Origin: an uncultured Blautia sp.
GTDB taxonomy: Bacteria; Bacillota; Clostridia; Lachnospirales; Lachnospiraceae
Length of the DNA stretch: 64,000 nt
NCBI RefSeq assembly: GCF_947654165.1
Contig: NZ_CANTKB010000013.1
Span: 33,908-97,907, forward strand
Direction: 5' to 3'
In this document: in pieces, positions 17,196 through 27,123 of the stretch
Numbering within the stretch: position 1 is the first letter of the stretch
Layout: each line of letters begins with the position of its first letter
Made by a program: the position numbers and the translations under genes
Notes under the pieces: generated by a model
The model's database searches: none
Told to the model about the DNA's origin: nothing
What the model saw: the letters and a program-made list of their open reading frames with translations, nothing else

Positions 17196-19423
17196 TACGT
17201 CTCCTTTATACGCAAATCTAGGGTCGTATACCTGCTTTGCTCCATGCGGTTATTTTCCATTTCCTCAAAGGTTTTCTCATCTCCCACCAATGTGACACAT
17301 TTTCGTGCCCTGGTCACTGCCGTGTACAGCAAATTCCGGTTCATCAGCATTTTGGGTCCTCCCAGCAGAGGAATAATCACCGCCGGATACTCACTTCCCT
17401 GAGCCTTATGAATGGTAATGGCATAGGCTAATTCCAGCTCATCTAATTGTTTGAAAGAATATTCCACGAATCTCCTCTCATCAAACTCCACTGTGGCTGT
17501 TTCCGCAAAAGTATTGATTTCCCGGAGAATTCCCGTATCTCCGTTGAAAACGCCCACGCCTTTTTCCACTGGGATTCCATACAGACCTCTGACTTCCCAT
17601 TCAATCTGATAATTGTTCTTAATCTGCATGACTTTATCCCCCTCACGGAAAAGACCGTTCCCATGCTCTTTTTCTTTCTTGGCTTTTTCAGGCGGATTCA
17701 GATATTGCTGCAAAATCCCATTGAGTCGTTCCACTCCCAAAAGCCCTTTCCGCATAGGTGTAAGAACCTGGATATCATAAGGCTGTGCATCTACAAATTT
17801 GGGCAGTTTTTTCTGAATGAGCGTAATCACAACGCTGATGATCACATTGGCATCATAACGTTTTAAGAAAAAGAAGTCCATACTTTTGTTATCTAACACT
17901 ACCGGAATACCCTGGTTGATCTTATGAGCATTTACTACAATATCGCTCTGTGATGCCTGTCGGAAGATTTTTGTCAATTCCACCACAGGAAATTCCCCGG
18001 AGCGGATAATATCCTTCAGCACACTTCCCGGTCCCACACTGGGAAGCTGGTTTACGTCACCTACCAGAATCAGCCTGGTGCCTGTAACAACTGCTGAAAG
18101 CAGTGCATGCATGAGAAAAATATCTACCATAGACATTTCGTCGATAATGATCACATCTGCCTCCAGAGGATTCTGAGCATTTCTTTCGAAGTGCACTCTT
18201 GCAGAAGATTCTTCCGGTATGCCGGTAAGCTCCAGAAGACGGTGTATGGTCTTTGCCTCATAACCGGTGGCCTCTGTCATCCTCTTAGCCGCCCTTCCTG
18301 TAGGTGCTGCCAGATAGATATCAAGCCCCTCCATCTCAAAATAGCGGATAATGGCATTGATCGTTGTGGTTTTTCCTGTGCCGGGACCTCCGGTAATGAC
18401 CATCAGCCCACTTTTTACAGCTTCTTTAATGGCTTCCTGCTGTTTTTCATCCAGATCAATCTTTTCCGCTCTTTGAATCTGTTTGATTTTTTCCTGCAGA
18501 ACCTCTTCGTCTACTGTGTCTTTTATATTCAATTCATGAAGCATCTGTGCTGTATGCAGTTCTATCTGATAATACTGACTTGCGTAGACCACCTGATGCT
18601 TCTTAGCAGTATCTGTTTCAATCTCTTTCACAACAATTTTTCTGTCAATCGCCAGGTCCGTGAGATGTTTTTCCATATAGTCTGCCTGCACTCCCAAAAG
18701 CTGCTGTGCACGCTCCAAAAGCAGCTTCTTAGGAAGATACACATGACCTTCCCCTGAAGCAAGAAGTAATATGTATAAAAGCCCGCTCCGGATACGATAA
18801 TCCGAGTCCGTATGAATTCCAATCCTGGAGGCAATCTCATCTGCCATCTTAAAGCCGATTCCATTAATATCTTCTGCCATTTTATACGGATTTTCTTTTA
18901 AGATCCGGTACATATCCTGCTTATACTGCTGGTATATTTTCACACCAAGTGTTTGAGAAATCCCGTATTTCTGGAGAAACATCATGGCTTTTCTCATATC
19001 CGCTTTTTCTTCCACCTGCCCGGCAATCTCTCTGGCCTTACGCTCACTGATTCCCTTCACCTCTGCCAGACGTTCCGGCTCTTCTTCAATAATACGCAGG
19101 GTATCATCTCCGAATTTTCGGACAATTCTTGCTGCAAGGGCTGCACCGATTCCTTTGATTGCCCCGGAACCAAGATATCGCTCAATAGCAAAAGCATCCT
19201 GGGGAACCACAGTTTCATAGGAATATATCGAAAACTGCTGTCCATAAGAAGGATGCTCCGTGTACCGTCCTTTTCCGCAGATAGTCTCACCCTCACTCAG
19301 TGTCTGGAAGGTTCCCACGCAGGTCACTTCTTCCCCATCTACAATAAGGCTGGCAACGGTATATCCATTCTCCTGATTCCGATATATAATATGGTCTACA
19401 TATCCTTCTATTGTTTCTTCCAC
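17192..19423 (-). CDS. recD2: RecD2-like ATP-dependent 5'-3' DNA helicase
   Basis: A 743-residue SF1B helicase of the RecD2 (YrrC) type that acts without RecBC. The N-terminal part carries helix-hairpin-helix DNA-binding repeats (GSGAIKGIGAALAARIV, LAEVKGISERKAREIA). Walker A is TGGPGTGKTT near residue 345, Walker B is DVIIIDEMSMVD, and the C-terminal motif VI region is YAITIHKAQGSEYP with VTRARK. The length is normal. It starts 28 bp after mreB and overlaps comF, so the three genes are probably one transcript. Confidence 0.95.
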   Translation of the reverse strand: MEETIEGYVDHIIYRNQENGYTVASLIVDGEEVTCVGTFQTLSEGETICGKGRYTEHPSYGQQFSIYSYETVVPQDAFAIERYLGSGAIKGIGAALAARIVRKFGDDTLRIIEEEPERLAEVKGISERKAREIAGQVEEKADMRKAMMFLQKYGISQTLGVKIYQQYKQDMYRILKENPYKMAEDINGIGFKMADEIASRIGIHTDSDYRIRSGLLYILLLASGEGHVYLPKKLLLERAQQLLGVQADYMEKHLTDLAIDRKIVVKEIETDTAKKHQVVYASQYYQIELHTAQMLHELNIKDTVDEEVLQEKIKQIQRAEKIDLDEKQQEAIKEAVKSGLMVITGGPGTGKTTTINAIIRYFEMEGLDIYLAAPTGRAAKRMTEATGYEAKTIHRLLELTGIPEESSARVHFERNAQNPLEADVIIIDEMSMVDIFLMHALLSAVVTGTRLILVGDVNQLPSVGPGSVLKDIIRSGEFPVVELTKIFRQASQSDIVVNAHKINQGIPVVLDNKSMDFFFLKRYDANVIISVVITLIQKKLPKFVDAQPYDIQVLTPMRKGLLGVERLNGILQQYLNPPEKAKKEKEHGNGLFREGDKVMQIKNNYQIEWEVRGLYGIPVEKGVGVFNGDTGILREINTFAETATVEFDERRFVEYSFKQLDELELAYAITIHKAQGSEYPAVIIPLLGGPKMLMNRNLLYTAVTRARKCVTLVGDEKTFEEMENNRMEQSRYTTLDLRIKETY

Positions 19424-19451
19424 TTCTGTTCCTCTCTGTACTTCTCTTGTT

Positions 19452-20447
19452 TTAGAGCTTTCCGTTCATCTTGCTCATTAATTCCATGTACTGGCCTGTA
19501 CCGATTGCTACCGCAAGTGCCGGTTCTTCTGCCACAATGGTGTTAATACCTGTTTCTTCCTCAATCAGTTCTTCCAGTCCTCCCAGCAGAGCACCGCCTC
19601 CTGTAAGAACAATTCCTCTCTCTGCCACATCAGCCGCCAGTTCCGGTGGTGTTTTTTCCAGAATACTGTGTATGGTCTCCATAATCTGTGCGGAAGCATC
19701 TGTCAGTGCTTCTTTTATTTCCTCTGATGATAACGTAACGCTTTTGGGAAGACCGGTGATGGTATCCCTGCCCTTTACTTCCATGGTCTTTGCCTGTGGT
19801 GCAGAATATACGGTTCCAATCTGAATCTTAATATCTTCCGCTGTACGCTCACCTACCATAAGATTGTGTTTTTTCCTGATATACCGCATGATCGCTTCAT
19901 CGAAGTTATCACCTGCTACTTTTATGGAGGTAGATACTACGGTTCCACCAAGAGAGATAACGGCTACATCCGTCGTGCCTCCCCCTATATCCACAATCAT
20001 GTTTCCAAAAGGTCTTGTGATGTCAATTCCGGCACCAATAGCCGCCGCAATGGGCTCTTCTATAATAGAAACCTCCCTGGCTCCCGCCTGATATGTGGCC
20101 TCTTCCACAGCTTTCTTTTCAACTTCTGTGATTCCGCTCGGTGCACAGATACTGATCCTTGGTTTCCTGAATGCTCTTTTTCCAATAGCCTTGGAAATAA
20201 AATATTTCAGCATTTTTTCTGTAACTTCATAGTCAGAGATCACTCCCTGTCTCAGAGGACGGACTGCCACAATATTTCCCGGTGTCCTTCCTATCATCTG
20301 CCGTGCTTCTTCTCCCACAGCCCTGATTTTATTGCTGTCTTTATCGTATGCCACTACAGACGGTTCTTTCAAAACAATTCCTTTTCCCTTTGCATATACA
20401 AGGATGCTGGCTGTTCCTAAATCAATTCCTATATCTGATGCTGCCAT
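19452..20447 (-). CDS. mreB: Rod-shape determining actin homologue MreB
   Basis: A 331-residue actin-fold ATPase that guides lateral wall synthesis. The phosphate-1 loop (DIGIDLGTASILVY) is at the N-terminus, phosphate-2 is VDIGGGTTDVAVIS and the adenosine motif is LTGGGALLGGLEELI. I chose ATG 20447 because AAAGGGG lies seven bases upstream; 12 more residues upstream are open but not needed. mreC/mreD are not adjacent, so this may be a stand-alone MreB/Mbl paralogue. Confidence 0.93.
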   Translation of the reverse strand: MAASDIGIDLGTASILVYAKGKGIVLKEPSVVAYDKDSNKIRAVGEEARQMIGRTPGNIVAVRPLRQGVISDYEVTEKMLKYFISKAIGKRAFRKPRISICAPSGITEVEKKAVEEATYQAGAREVSIIEEPIAAAIGAGIDITRPFGNMIVDIGGGTTDVAVISLGGTVVSTSIKVAGDNFDEAIMRYIRKKHNLMVGERTAEDIKIQIGTVYSAPQAKTMEVKGRDTITGLPKSVTLSSEEIKEALTDASAQIMETIHSILEKTPPELAADVAERGIVLTGGGALLGGLEELIEEETGINTIVAEEPALAVAIGTGQYMELMSKMNGKL

Positions 20448-20500
20448 GAAAATACCCCTTTCCTGAACCTTGACGGCAACCATTCCTTTAGTTCCTATTC

Positions 20501-20529
20501 ATTATATACAACTTCCAATCCATTGAAAA
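20501..20529 (-). promoter_or_regulatory. Possible promoter of mreB-recD2-comF
   Basis: TATAAT (20501-20506 on the complement) with TTTTCA 17 bp upstream. The -10 is perfect and the -35 is poor. Confidence 0.45.
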
Positions 20530-20536
20530 GGGGCAA

Positions 20537-23377
20537 TCATCTCAAATATTTTGACACATATTGACCTGTGTAGGATACAGGATTCGCTGCAATCTCCTCC
20601 GGAGTTCCCTTAGCAATCACAGTTCCTCCTTTATCGCCCCCTTCCGGGCCGATATCTATGATATAATCTGCTGTTTTTATGACATCCAGATTGTGTTCAA
20701 TAACAACAACCGTATTTCCTCCTTCTGAAAGCCGCTGAAGAATCTCAATGAGCTTGTGTACGTCTGCAAAATGAAGCCCGGTAGTCGGCTCGTCCAAAAT
20801 ATAGATGGTCTTTCCAGTGCTTCGTTTGCTGAGTTCTGTTGCCAGCTTGATTCTCTGTGCTTCCCCTCCCGAAAGCTCTGTAGATGGCTGTCCCAGGCGG
20901 ATATAAGAAAGTCCCACATCATAAAGTGTCTGTATTTTTCGCTTAATAGAAGGAACATGATCAAAAAATTTCAATGCCTCTTCCACAGTCATATTCAGAA
21001 CATCATAAATATTTTTTCCTTTGTATTTTACTTCCAGAGTTTCTCTGTTATAACGCTTCCCGTGGCATACTTCACATGGAACATACACATCCGGCAGGAA
21101 ATGCATCTCTATCTTCAGAATACCGTCACCGCTGCATGCTTCACACCGCCCGCCTTTGACGTTGAAACTGAATCTGCCCTTTTTATACCCTCTTGCTTTT
21201 GCATCTGCGGTGGCAGCAAATAAATCACGGATCTGGTCGAACACTCCTGTATAAGTCGCCGGATTAGAACGTGGTGTTCTTCCAATCGGTGACTGGTCAA
21301 TATTAATAACCTTATCTAACTGCTCTGTTCCTTCAATACACTTATGTTTCCCGGGAATAATCCTTGCATGATTCAGCTTTCTGGCAAGACTCTTATACAG
21401 AATTTCATTTACCAGAGAACTTTTTCCGGAACCGGAAACTCCTGTTACACAAGTCATGATTCCCAGAGGGATTTTCACATCTATGTTTTTCAGATTATTT
21501 TCTGCTGCCTTTTTAATCGTAAGATACCCTGAAGGTTTTCTTCTTACAGAAGGCACAGGAATCTTGATTTTCCCACTTAAATACTGTCCTGTAACAGAGT
21601 TTGGATTCTCCATGATTTCTTCTGCGGTTCCGATCGCTACCAGTTCTCCTCCGTGCTCTCCCGCTCCGGGTCCAATATCTACCACACAGTCTGCCGCTCT
21701 CATGGTATCCTCATCATGTTCTACCACGATCAAGGTGTTTCCAAGATCCCGGAGATGTTTCAGCGTGGCCAGAAGTTTATCATTATCTCTCTGATGAAGT
21801 CCAATACTTGGCTCGTCAAGAATATAAGCCACCCCTACCAGACCGGAACCGATCTGGGTTGCCAGACGGATTCTCTGTGCTTCTCCTCCGGAAAGTGTCC
21901 CTGTCGCTCTGGCAAGTGTAAGATAATCCAGTCCTACGTTTACCAAAAATCCAACCCTTGCCTTAATTTCCTTCAAAACCTGTTCACCGATCATCTGCTG
22001 CGTCTTGGTAAGCTGCAGACTCATCAGATATTCCTGAAGTGTGCTCACAGACATGGTGGTGACCTCATGGATATTCTTATCTCCTACCGTTACTGCCAGT
22101 GCTTCCGGCTTCAGTCTCTGTCCCTTGCAGGTCGGACATGGAGTTATCCGCATGAAACTTTCGTATTCCTGCTTCATGGTGTCGGATCCTGTCTCACGGT
22201 AGCGTCTCTCTACATTTTTAATGATCCCTTCAAAAGCCACATCATAAACACCTTCTCCTCTCTGCCCCTTATAATGTACCTTGACTTCTTTTCCTCCTGT
22301 CCCGTAAATCAGCACATCCTGGATCTCCTGGGGATAATCTTCAAACGGCGTGTCCAGATCAAAACCATATTCTTCTGCCAGTGCATCCAGAATCGCCCTG
22401 GTGAAGCTGCCTTTGTCTGCACAGGACTGCCATCCCATGACAACAATCGCTCCCTGGGAAATACTGAGACTTCTGTCCGGTATCATCAGATCAATATCAA
22501 ATTCCATACGATATCCGAGACCAAAACAGGACGGGCAGGCTCCAAAAGGATTGTTAAAGGAAAAACTTCTTGGCTCTATCTCATCAATACTGATTCCACA
22601 GTCAGGGCAGGCAAAACTCTGACTGAAATTAATCTGGTTTCCATCCATGGTATCCACCACAAGACGTCCCTCTGCAAGATTCAGCACAGTCTCAATAGAA
22701 TCTGTGAGCCTTTTTTCAATTCCTTCCTTCACGATCAGACGGTCCACTACAATCTCGATATTATGCTTAATGTTTTTGTCCAGCTTAATCTCTTCACTGA
22801 GTTCGTATAGATTTCCGTCAATCTGTACCCGGACAAAGCCACTTTTCCTTGCCTGTTCCAGAAGTTTTGCATGGGTTCCCTTGCGACCTCTGACTACAGG
22901 AGCAAGAAGCTGTATCTTCGTCCTTTCCGGCAATGCCATAATATGATCCACCATCTGATCCACGGTCTGTTTCTTAATCTCTCTTCCACATTTGGGGCAA
23001 TGAGGGATTCCGATTCTTGCATATAAAAGACGGAAGTAATCATAAATCTCCGTCACAGTTCCCACCGTGGAGCGGGGATTCCTGTTGGTGGATTTCTGGT
23101 CAATGGAAATAGCCGGAGAAAGCCCTTCGATGCTCTCTACATCCGGCTTTTCCATCTGTCCCAAAAACTGTCTGGCATAAGAAGACAGAGATTCCATATA
23201 TCTTCTCTGGCCTTCTGCATAGATGGTATCAAAAGCCAGTGAACTTTTTCCGGAACCGCTAAGCCCTGTAAGGACTACCAGCTCGTCTCTCGGTATATCT
23301 ACATCTAAATTTTTCAGGTTATTTTCATTCGCCCCACGTATTTTAATAAACTGCCTAGCCTGCATTTTCACTGCCAT
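20537..23377 (-). CDS. uvrA: Excinuclease ABC subunit A
   Basis: A 946-residue DNA damage sensor of nucleotide excision repair. It contains two ABC ATPase modules: GLSGSGKSS near residue 37 and GVSGSGKSS near residue 640, with signatures TLSGGEAQR and ELSGGEAQR. Zinc-finger cysteines are seen in CPKCGRE/CPDCG and in CEACSGDG...CEVCHGKR. The length is standard. AGAGGA precedes ATG 23377, and a strong promoter is 75 bp upstream. uvrB is not in the window. Confidence 0.97.
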   Translation of the reverse strand: MAVKMQARQFIKIRGANENNLKNLDVDIPRDELVVLTGLSGSGKSSLAFDTIYAEGQRRYMESLSSYARQFLGQMEKPDVESIEGLSPAISIDQKSTNRNPRSTVGTVTEIYDYFRLLYARIGIPHCPKCGREIKKQTVDQMVDHIMALPERTKIQLLAPVVRGRKGTHAKLLEQARKSGFVRVQIDGNLYELSEEIKLDKNIKHNIEIVVDRLIVKEGIEKRLTDSIETVLNLAEGRLVVDTMDGNQINFSQSFACPDCGISIDEIEPRSFSFNNPFGACPSCFGLGYRMEFDIDLMIPDRSLSISQGAIVVMGWQSCADKGSFTRAILDALAEEYGFDLDTPFEDYPQEIQDVLIYGTGGKEVKVHYKGQRGEGVYDVAFEGIIKNVERRYRETGSDTMKQEYESFMRITPCPTCKGQRLKPEALAVTVGDKNIHEVTTMSVSTLQEYLMSLQLTKTQQMIGEQVLKEIKARVGFLVNVGLDYLTLARATGTLSGGEAQRIRLATQIGSGLVGVAYILDEPSIGLHQRDNDKLLATLKHLRDLGNTLIVVEHDEDTMRAADCVVDIGPGAGEHGGELVAIGTAEEIMENPNSVTGQYLSGKIKIPVPSVRRKPSGYLTIKKAAENNLKNIDVKIPLGIMTCVTGVSGSGKSSLVNEILYKSLARKLNHARIIPGKHKCIEGTEQLDKVINIDQSPIGRTPRSNPATYTGVFDQIRDLFAATADAKARGYKKGRFSFNVKGGRCEACSGDGILKIEMHFLPDVYVPCEVCHGKRYNRETLEVKYKGKNIYDVLNMTVEEALKFFDHVPSIKRKIQTLYDVGLSYIRLGQPSTELSGGEAQRIKLATELSKRSTGKTIYILDEPTTGLHFADVHKLIEILQRLSEGGNTVVVIEHNLDVIKTADYIIDIGPEGGDKGGTVIAKGTPEEIAANPVSYTGQYVSKYLR

Positions 23378-23452
23378 AGTATTTCCTCTCTTTAAAACAT
23401 AGGTATCTTTATCATCTTAGTATCTGCTTTATTTTGAAACTTTACACACCTT

Positions 23453-23481
23453 ACTATAACATAATCGGTTCCTTTTGCCAA
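23453..23481 (-). promoter_or_regulatory. Sigma-A promoter of uvrA
   Basis: TTGGCA (23476-23481 on the complement), a 17-bp spacer and TATAGT (23453-23458). No LexA-type box was recognised beside it. Confidence 0.65.
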
Positions 23482-23523
23482 ACACATGTTTTGGTTTCTC
23501 ACGATTTTTTCAAAATAACAGTC

Positions 23524-23571
23524 AAAAAAATACCATGGAAAACCTGTATGTAATACCTGCTTTCCATGGTG
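23524..23571 (-). terminator. Terminator after CBS-domain gene
   Basis: On the minus strand ACCATGGAAA pairs with TTTCCATGGT around an imperfect central region, followed by seven T residues. It separates the CBS gene from uvrA. Confidence 0.75.
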
Positions 23572-23575
23572 CCTT

Positions 23576-23995
23576 TTATGCTTTATTACTTTCTCTTTTG
23601 TTCAGCGAACAAATATACTGCATAATATCTCTTCTGGTAACAATCCCGATAAAATTCTTCTGGTCATCCACAACCGGAACAAAATTCTGCTGCATGGCTT
23701 TCTCCAGAAGATTCTCCATGTTGGAATCTACCCGAATCGGTGCATAATCATTTCTCCTTTTAAATGAAATAATAGGCACCTCCTCTGCCTTTTTCAAGTC
23801 CAATTGTCCGCGATCCTTTAATCCCCATAATAAGTCGCCTTCTGTAATGGTCCCTGCATATTTCCCACGATCTGTAATAATAGGAATGCAGGAATATTTG
23901 TGATATTCCATCTTCTCCAATACCTGTCTCAGGCTGTATGTATCATAAATATAAGCAACGTCCTCTTTGGGGGTAAGAAAAAATAAAATATTCAT
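23576..23995 (-). CDS. Stand-alone CBS-pair protein
   Basis: A 139-residue cytoplasmic protein made of two CBS repeats. The first ends in YSCIPIITDRGKYAGTITEGDL and the second in NFVPVVDDQKNFIGIVTRRDIM. CBS pairs bind adenine nucleotides such as AMP, ATP or c-di-AMP and act as sensors; no catalytic domain is attached. The start ATG 23995 follows GGGGAGGAAGC. It stands alone between hemW and uvrA with its own terminator. In Clostridia similar stand-alone proteins bind c-di-AMP or adenylates, but the ligand here is unknown. Confidence 0.85.
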   Translation of the reverse strand: MNILFFLTPKEDVAYIYDTYSLRQVLEKMEYHKYSCIPIITDRGKYAGTITEGDLLWGLKDRGQLDLKKAEEVPIISFKRRNDYAPIRVDSNMENLLEKAMQQNFVPVVDDQKNFIGIVTRRDIMQYICSLNKRESNKA

Positions 23996-24102
23996 AAGCT
24001 TCCTCCCCTGTTTTTTCTATCTATCATTTTGCCACAATATTCTGTAAAATTCCAGAACAAAAGCATTAAACTTTATTAAAATTCTATAAATCCAATACAT
24101 TT

Positions 24103-25248
24103 TTAGGAATCAAACAGAAATTCTGACAGCACCAGGTTGCTTACCAGTACCCCTTCTTCTGATAGAAAAACTCTGTCTTTGTGCTCCTTCAGCATGCCGT
24201 TTTCCAAACATTTTGCCAGGGTCTTCTCATAGACCATATCCATATCTCTTCCAAAGACTCTGTGGAATTCCTTCTTTGAAACACCTCTGGTCTTGCGAAG
24301 TCCCAGGAACATAAACTCTTCCATCTGTCTTGGCTCTTCCAGAAACTGCACATCCTCACGCATGGTTTTTGGCTGGCTGCAGTGCTCCAGATACGTCTTG
24401 AGATCCCTGGTATTTGTCATGCGGATATTGCGGACCATAGATGCCGCACCAAGCCCCAGTCCCAGATAATCCCCACGCTCCCAGTATTTGAGATTATGTC
24501 TGGACTCCTGTCCCGGTTTTGCATAATTGGATATCTCATACTGCTCATACCCTGCCTCTGACAACATTCTGCCTGTGGACAGGTAGATCTCGCGGCTTAC
24601 TTCTTCATCCGGCAAAAGTTCCGGGTGCTCTGCATAAGTTTCATAAAAAGGGGTTCCCTCTTCCAGTATTAACTGATATACAGAAACATGCTCCGGGTTC
24701 AAACGAACGATCTCCTGAAGCTCTTCTTTCCAGGATTCCAGAGTCTGCCCGGGAAGAGAAGAGATCAGATCCACACTGATATTCCGAAATCCTTCCTGCC
24801 GTGCCAGCCCATAAGACTGTAAAAACTCTTCATAGGTATGAATACGACCCAAAAGCTTTAAATTTTCATTTTTTACAGACTGAAGCCCAATGCTCAGACG
24901 GTTAATTCCCGCCTTTTTATAACATTTCAACTTTTCTTCTGTTGCAGTACCCGGATTCATTTCCAATGTAATTTCTGCATGCTTATCCATCATAAAAACA
25001 TCTGACACTGCTCCCAGAATCCTTTCGATCTGTTCACCGGATAAAAGGGAAGGTGTTCCGCCTCCCAAAAATACGGTGGAAACCTTATAGCCTTTTGCAA
25101 ATTCCCGGTAGCTCTCAATCTCCTTTAATAGCCCCCGGACATACGTCTCCTGTTCCTCCTCAGATCCTGCCCAGGAAAGAAAATCACAATACTTGCACTT
25201 TTTCATGCAAAACGGCACATGCAGATACAATCCTAAATCTTTTCTCAT
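24103..25248 (-). CDS. hemW: HemW-like radical SAM protein (oxygen-independent coproporphyrinogen oxidase-like)
   Basis: A 381-residue radical SAM enzyme with the CMKKCKYC cluster motif (CxxxCxxC) and the HVPFC lead-in typical of HemW rather than HemN. The glycine-rich SAM motif FLGGGTPSLL and the GLQSVK region follow. HemW acts as a heme chaperone; true coproporphyrinogen oxidase activity is not implied. ATG 25248 fits a GGGG-containing ribosome site; TTG 25263 and ATG 25257 are also in frame. It follows lepA by 20 bp, a common order in Firmicutes. Confidence 0.92.
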   Translation of the reverse strand: MRKDLGLYLHVPFCMKKCKYCDFLSWAGSEEEQETYVRGLLKEIESYREFAKGYKVSTVFLGGGTPSLLSGEQIERILGAVSDVFMMDKHAEITLEMNPGTATEEKLKCYKKAGINRLSIGLQSVKNENLKLLGRIHTYEEFLQSYGLARQEGFRNISVDLISSLPGQTLESWKEELQEIVRLNPEHVSVYQLILEEGTPFYETYAEHPELLPDEEVSREIYLSTGRMLSEAGYEQYEISNYAKPGQESRHNLKYWERGDYLGLGLGAASMVRNIRMTNTRDLKTYLEHCSQPKTMREDVQFLEEPRQMEEFMFLGLRKTRGVSKKEFHRVFGRDMDMVYEKTLAKCLENGMLKEHKDRVFLSEEGVLVSNLVLSEFLFDS

Positions 25249-25268
25249 AAAAACCATCCCCAATTTCT

Positions 25269-27083
25269 TTATTTATCGTCTAATTTCAATACGCTCATAA
25301 ATGCCTTCTGTGGAATCTCTACATTGCCCACCTGACGCATACGTTTCTTACCTTCCTTCTGTTTTTCCAAAAGTTTTCTCTTACGGGAAATATCACCACC
25401 GTAACATTTTGCCAATACGTCTTTCCGCATAGCTCTTACAGTCTCTCTGGCAATGATCTTGCTTCCCACTGCTGCCTGAATAGGAATCTCGAAAAGCTGT
25501 CTCGGAATCTCCTCTTTCAGCTTCTCGCACATTTTTCTTCCTCTCTCGTAGGCAGAACCTGCAAATACAATAAAGGACAAAGCATCTACTTCTTCTTTGT
25601 TTACCAGAATATCCAGTTTCACCAGATCGCTCTGCTCATAGCCAAGCATTTCATAATCAAAAGAAGCATAGCCTCTGGAACGTGATTTCAAAGCATCAAA
25701 GAAATCATAGATAATCTCATTTAAAGGCAGATGATAATGCAGCAGGGCTCTGGTGGTCTCCATGTATTCCATGCCCTGGTACTGGCCTCGTCTCTCCTGG
25801 CAAAGATCCATAATAGGACCGATAAACTCTGTGGTCACCATGATCTCTGCCTTTACCATAGGCTCTTCCATATATTCGATTTCCGATGGATCCGGAAGGT
25901 TGGAAGGATTGGTCAGATCAATGACTTCTCCATTTGTCTTATGAACTTTATAAACAACACCCGGTGCTGTGGTGACGAGATCCAGATTATACTCTCTCTC
26001 CAGACGCTCCTGAATAATCTCCAGATGCAAAAGTCCCAAAAATCCACAGCGGAATCCAAAGCCCAGGGCAATGGATGTCTCCGGTTCAAAGAACAGAGAC
26101 GCATCATTTAACTGGAGTTTTTCCAGAGCATCTCTTAAATCCTGGTATTTAGCACCATCTGCCGGGTAAACACCACAATATACCATAGGATTTACCTTTT
26201 TATATCCGGGAAGCGGCTCTGCACAGGGGCAGTCCGCATCTGTAATAGTATCACCCACACGGGTATCTTTTACATTCTTAATGCTGGCTGTGACATAACC
26301 TACCATACCTGCTGACAGTTCCTCACAAGGAATAAACTGGCCCGCACCAAAATATCCCACTTCCACGGCTTCCTCCACTGCACCGGTAGCCATCATACGA
26401 ATCCTGGTCCCTTTCTTCACGGTTCCTTCCTTAATACGGCAGAACACAATAACTCCCTTATAAGAATCATAAATAGAGTCGAAAATCAGTGCCTGCAAAG
26501 GATTCTCCGGATTTCCGGAAGGTGCAGGAATCTTGGTCACTACCTGCTCCAGAACCTCTTCAATATTCAGGCCGCTTTTGGCAGAGATCAGCGGTGCATC
26601 CTGTGCTTCGATTCCAATCACATCCTCGATTTCATTGATGACACGTTCCGGCTCTGCACTTGGCAAATCGATTTTGTTAATGACAGGAAACACATCCAAA
26701 TCATGATCCAGTGCCAGATAAACATTGGCTAAAGTCTGAGCCTCGATTCCCTGGGCAGCATCCACTACCAGAATGGCTCCGTCACAGGCCGCAAGGCTTC
26801 GTGATACCTCATAGTTAAAGTCTACGTGTCCAGGTGTGTCAATTAAGTTAAAAATATATTCTTCTCCGTCTTTTGCCTTGTACACAATGCGGACTGCCTG
26901 AGATTTAATAGTGATTCCTCTCTCACGCTCCAAATCCATGTTGTCCAGAACCTGTGACTGCATCTCTCTGGCAGTCAGAAGACCTGTCTTCTCAATGATA
27001 CGGTCTGCCAGTGTAGATTTTCCATGGTCAATATGGGCAATAATGCAAAAGTTGCGGATTTTGCTCTGATCGATTGACGGCAT
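25269..27083 (-). CDS. lepA: Elongation factor 4 (LepA), ribosome back-translocase
   Basis: A 604-residue translational GTPase. G1 is AHIDHGKST, G3 is DTPGHVDF and G4 is NKIDLP. The LepA-specific C-terminal domain ends in a basic tail with KCYGGDISRKRKLLEKQKEGKKRM, and the length is standard. AGGAGG precedes ATG 27083. The probable transcript starts near 27310, giving an unusually long and highly structured leader. Confidence 0.97.
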   Translation of the reverse strand: MPSIDQSKIRNFCIIAHIDHGKSTLADRIIEKTGLLTAREMQSQVLDNMDLERERGITIKSQAVRIVYKAKDGEEYIFNLIDTPGHVDFNYEVSRSLAACDGAILVVDAAQGIEAQTLANVYLALDHDLDVFPVINKIDLPSAEPERVINEIEDVIGIEAQDAPLISAKSGLNIEEVLEQVVTKIPAPSGNPENPLQALIFDSIYDSYKGVIVFCRIKEGTVKKGTRIRMMATGAVEEAVEVGYFGAGQFIPCEELSAGMVGYVTASIKNVKDTRVGDTITDADCPCAEPLPGYKKVNPMVYCGVYPADGAKYQDLRDALEKLQLNDASLFFEPETSIALGFGFRCGFLGLLHLEIIQERLEREYNLDLVTTAPGVVYKVHKTNGEVIDLTNPSNLPDPSEIEYMEEPMVKAEIMVTTEFIGPIMDLCQERRGQYQGMEYMETTRALLHYHLPLNEIIYDFFDALKSRSRGYASFDYEMLGYEQSDLVKLDILVNKEEVDALSFIVFAGSAYERGRKMCEKLKEEIPRQLFEIPIQAAVGSKIIARETVRAMRKDVLAKCYGGDISRKRKLLEKQKEGKKRMRQVGNVEIPQKAFMSVLKLDDK

Positions 27084-27123
27084 ATAAATTCCTCCTAGTC
27101 GCTGTAATCGTGATATTTCATTT

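Noticed and set aside
21653..22810. 385-codon plus-strand open frame antisense to uvrA
   Set aside because: It lies wholly inside the intact uvrA gene, has no recognisable domain or ribosome site and is a by-product of uvrA codon use.
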